From Mycobacteriales bacterium (lineage in GTDB: Bacteria > Actinomycetota > Actinomycetes > DATLTS01), in NCBI GenBank assembly GCA_035533475.1, contig DATLTS010000053.1:17415-81414 (forward strand): 64,000 bases of DNA. The letters run 5' to 3'. Below are positions 63,882-64,000 of this stretch, piece by piece (position 1 is the stretch's first letter; the number at the start of each line of letters is the position of its first letter). The notes under the pieces were generated by a model. The model saw nothing but the letters and a program-made list of their open reading frames with translations. It ran no database searches and had not been told where the DNA came from. Both the position numbers and the translations under genes were made by a program.

Positions 63882-64000
63882 TCAGGCGATGGCGGGGATC
63901 CAGGGCCCACTGTCGTGGAGCATGCGTAGGACGGCCAGAGCTGGTTGGCCTTGTTTGCGGGCGGTGTCGAGGTAGGAGCGCAGCCGGCAGAAGGCTTTCG
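63882..64000 (-). mobile_element. IS66-family transposase, C-terminal end (continues past window)
   Basis: The minus strand reads KAFCRLRSYLDTARKQGQPA then LAVLRMLHDSGPWIPAIA and a TGA at 63884-63882, the C-terminal pattern of IS66-type transposases (RSYLDTARKQG and a terminal PW-P block). The gene enters from beyond base 64000, so intactness cannot be judged. It marks a mobile element at the right boundary of the island. Confidence 0.65.

Overview
This is 64 kb of very GC-rich DNA from an actinobacterium. The evidence is the furA-katG pair, the DUF1918 and PucR family genes, many GTG starts with 4-base ATGA/GTGA gene overlaps, and a fused actinobacterial-style corrin gene set. The order cannot be fixed from sequence alone. 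No rRNA, tRNA or CRISPR array was seen. Three transposon-related or truncated zones show that the right half has been rearranged.

Left edge (1-1752): the N-terminal 260 residues of catalase-peroxidase KatG run off the window, preceded by its Fur-type regulator and a small DUF1918 protein.

Cobalamin region (1999-26422, all minus strand): cobU-cobS, then a cobalamin riboswitch followed by a short leader ORF, then 19 tightly packed genes. They cover tetrapyrrole methylation, cobalt uptake (NiCoT), two kinds of cobalt chelatase (CbiX, and CobN with a ChlI/ChlD fusion), ring contraction (CbiG-CobJ fusion), CbiD, CobL, CobH, amidation, adenosylation, aminopropanol and lower-ligand steps (BluB-CobT fusion). 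A precorrin-6A reductase (CobK/CbiJ) is not in the window.

Junction (26600-29019): a VapBC-type toxin-antitoxin pair sits directly against a 5'-truncated S15/CocE hydrolase gene.

D-amino-acid and peptide region (29294-63543): four class C beta-lactamase-fold (S12) hydrolases, two D-aminoacylase-type amidohydrolases, an N-acyl/N-succinyl amino acid racemase, an M20 deacylase/peptidase, a GNAT acetyltransferase, a C45 acyltransferase/hydrolase, a broken M81 (MlrC-like) metallopeptidase and an S9 oligopeptidase. In their midst is an unusual transport operon: a LivH-LivM-LivG fusion, an MFS-LivF fusion, a lipoprotein, a surface protein and two tandem small membrane proteins, preceded by a PucR regulator, with a solute-binding lipoprotein nearby. 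The GNAT, racemase and M20 genes match the known D-to-L amino acid conversion route (N-succinylation, racemisation, desuccinylation). I infer that the region takes up and degrades D-amino-acid-containing peptides or amides. A TetR gene and a promoter downstream of it share a TTACNNNGTAA palindrome, suggesting one regulatory circuit. The right end has a kinase/M23-like/aminotransferase fusion of the amino-alcohol phospholyase type and the tail of an IS66 transposase.
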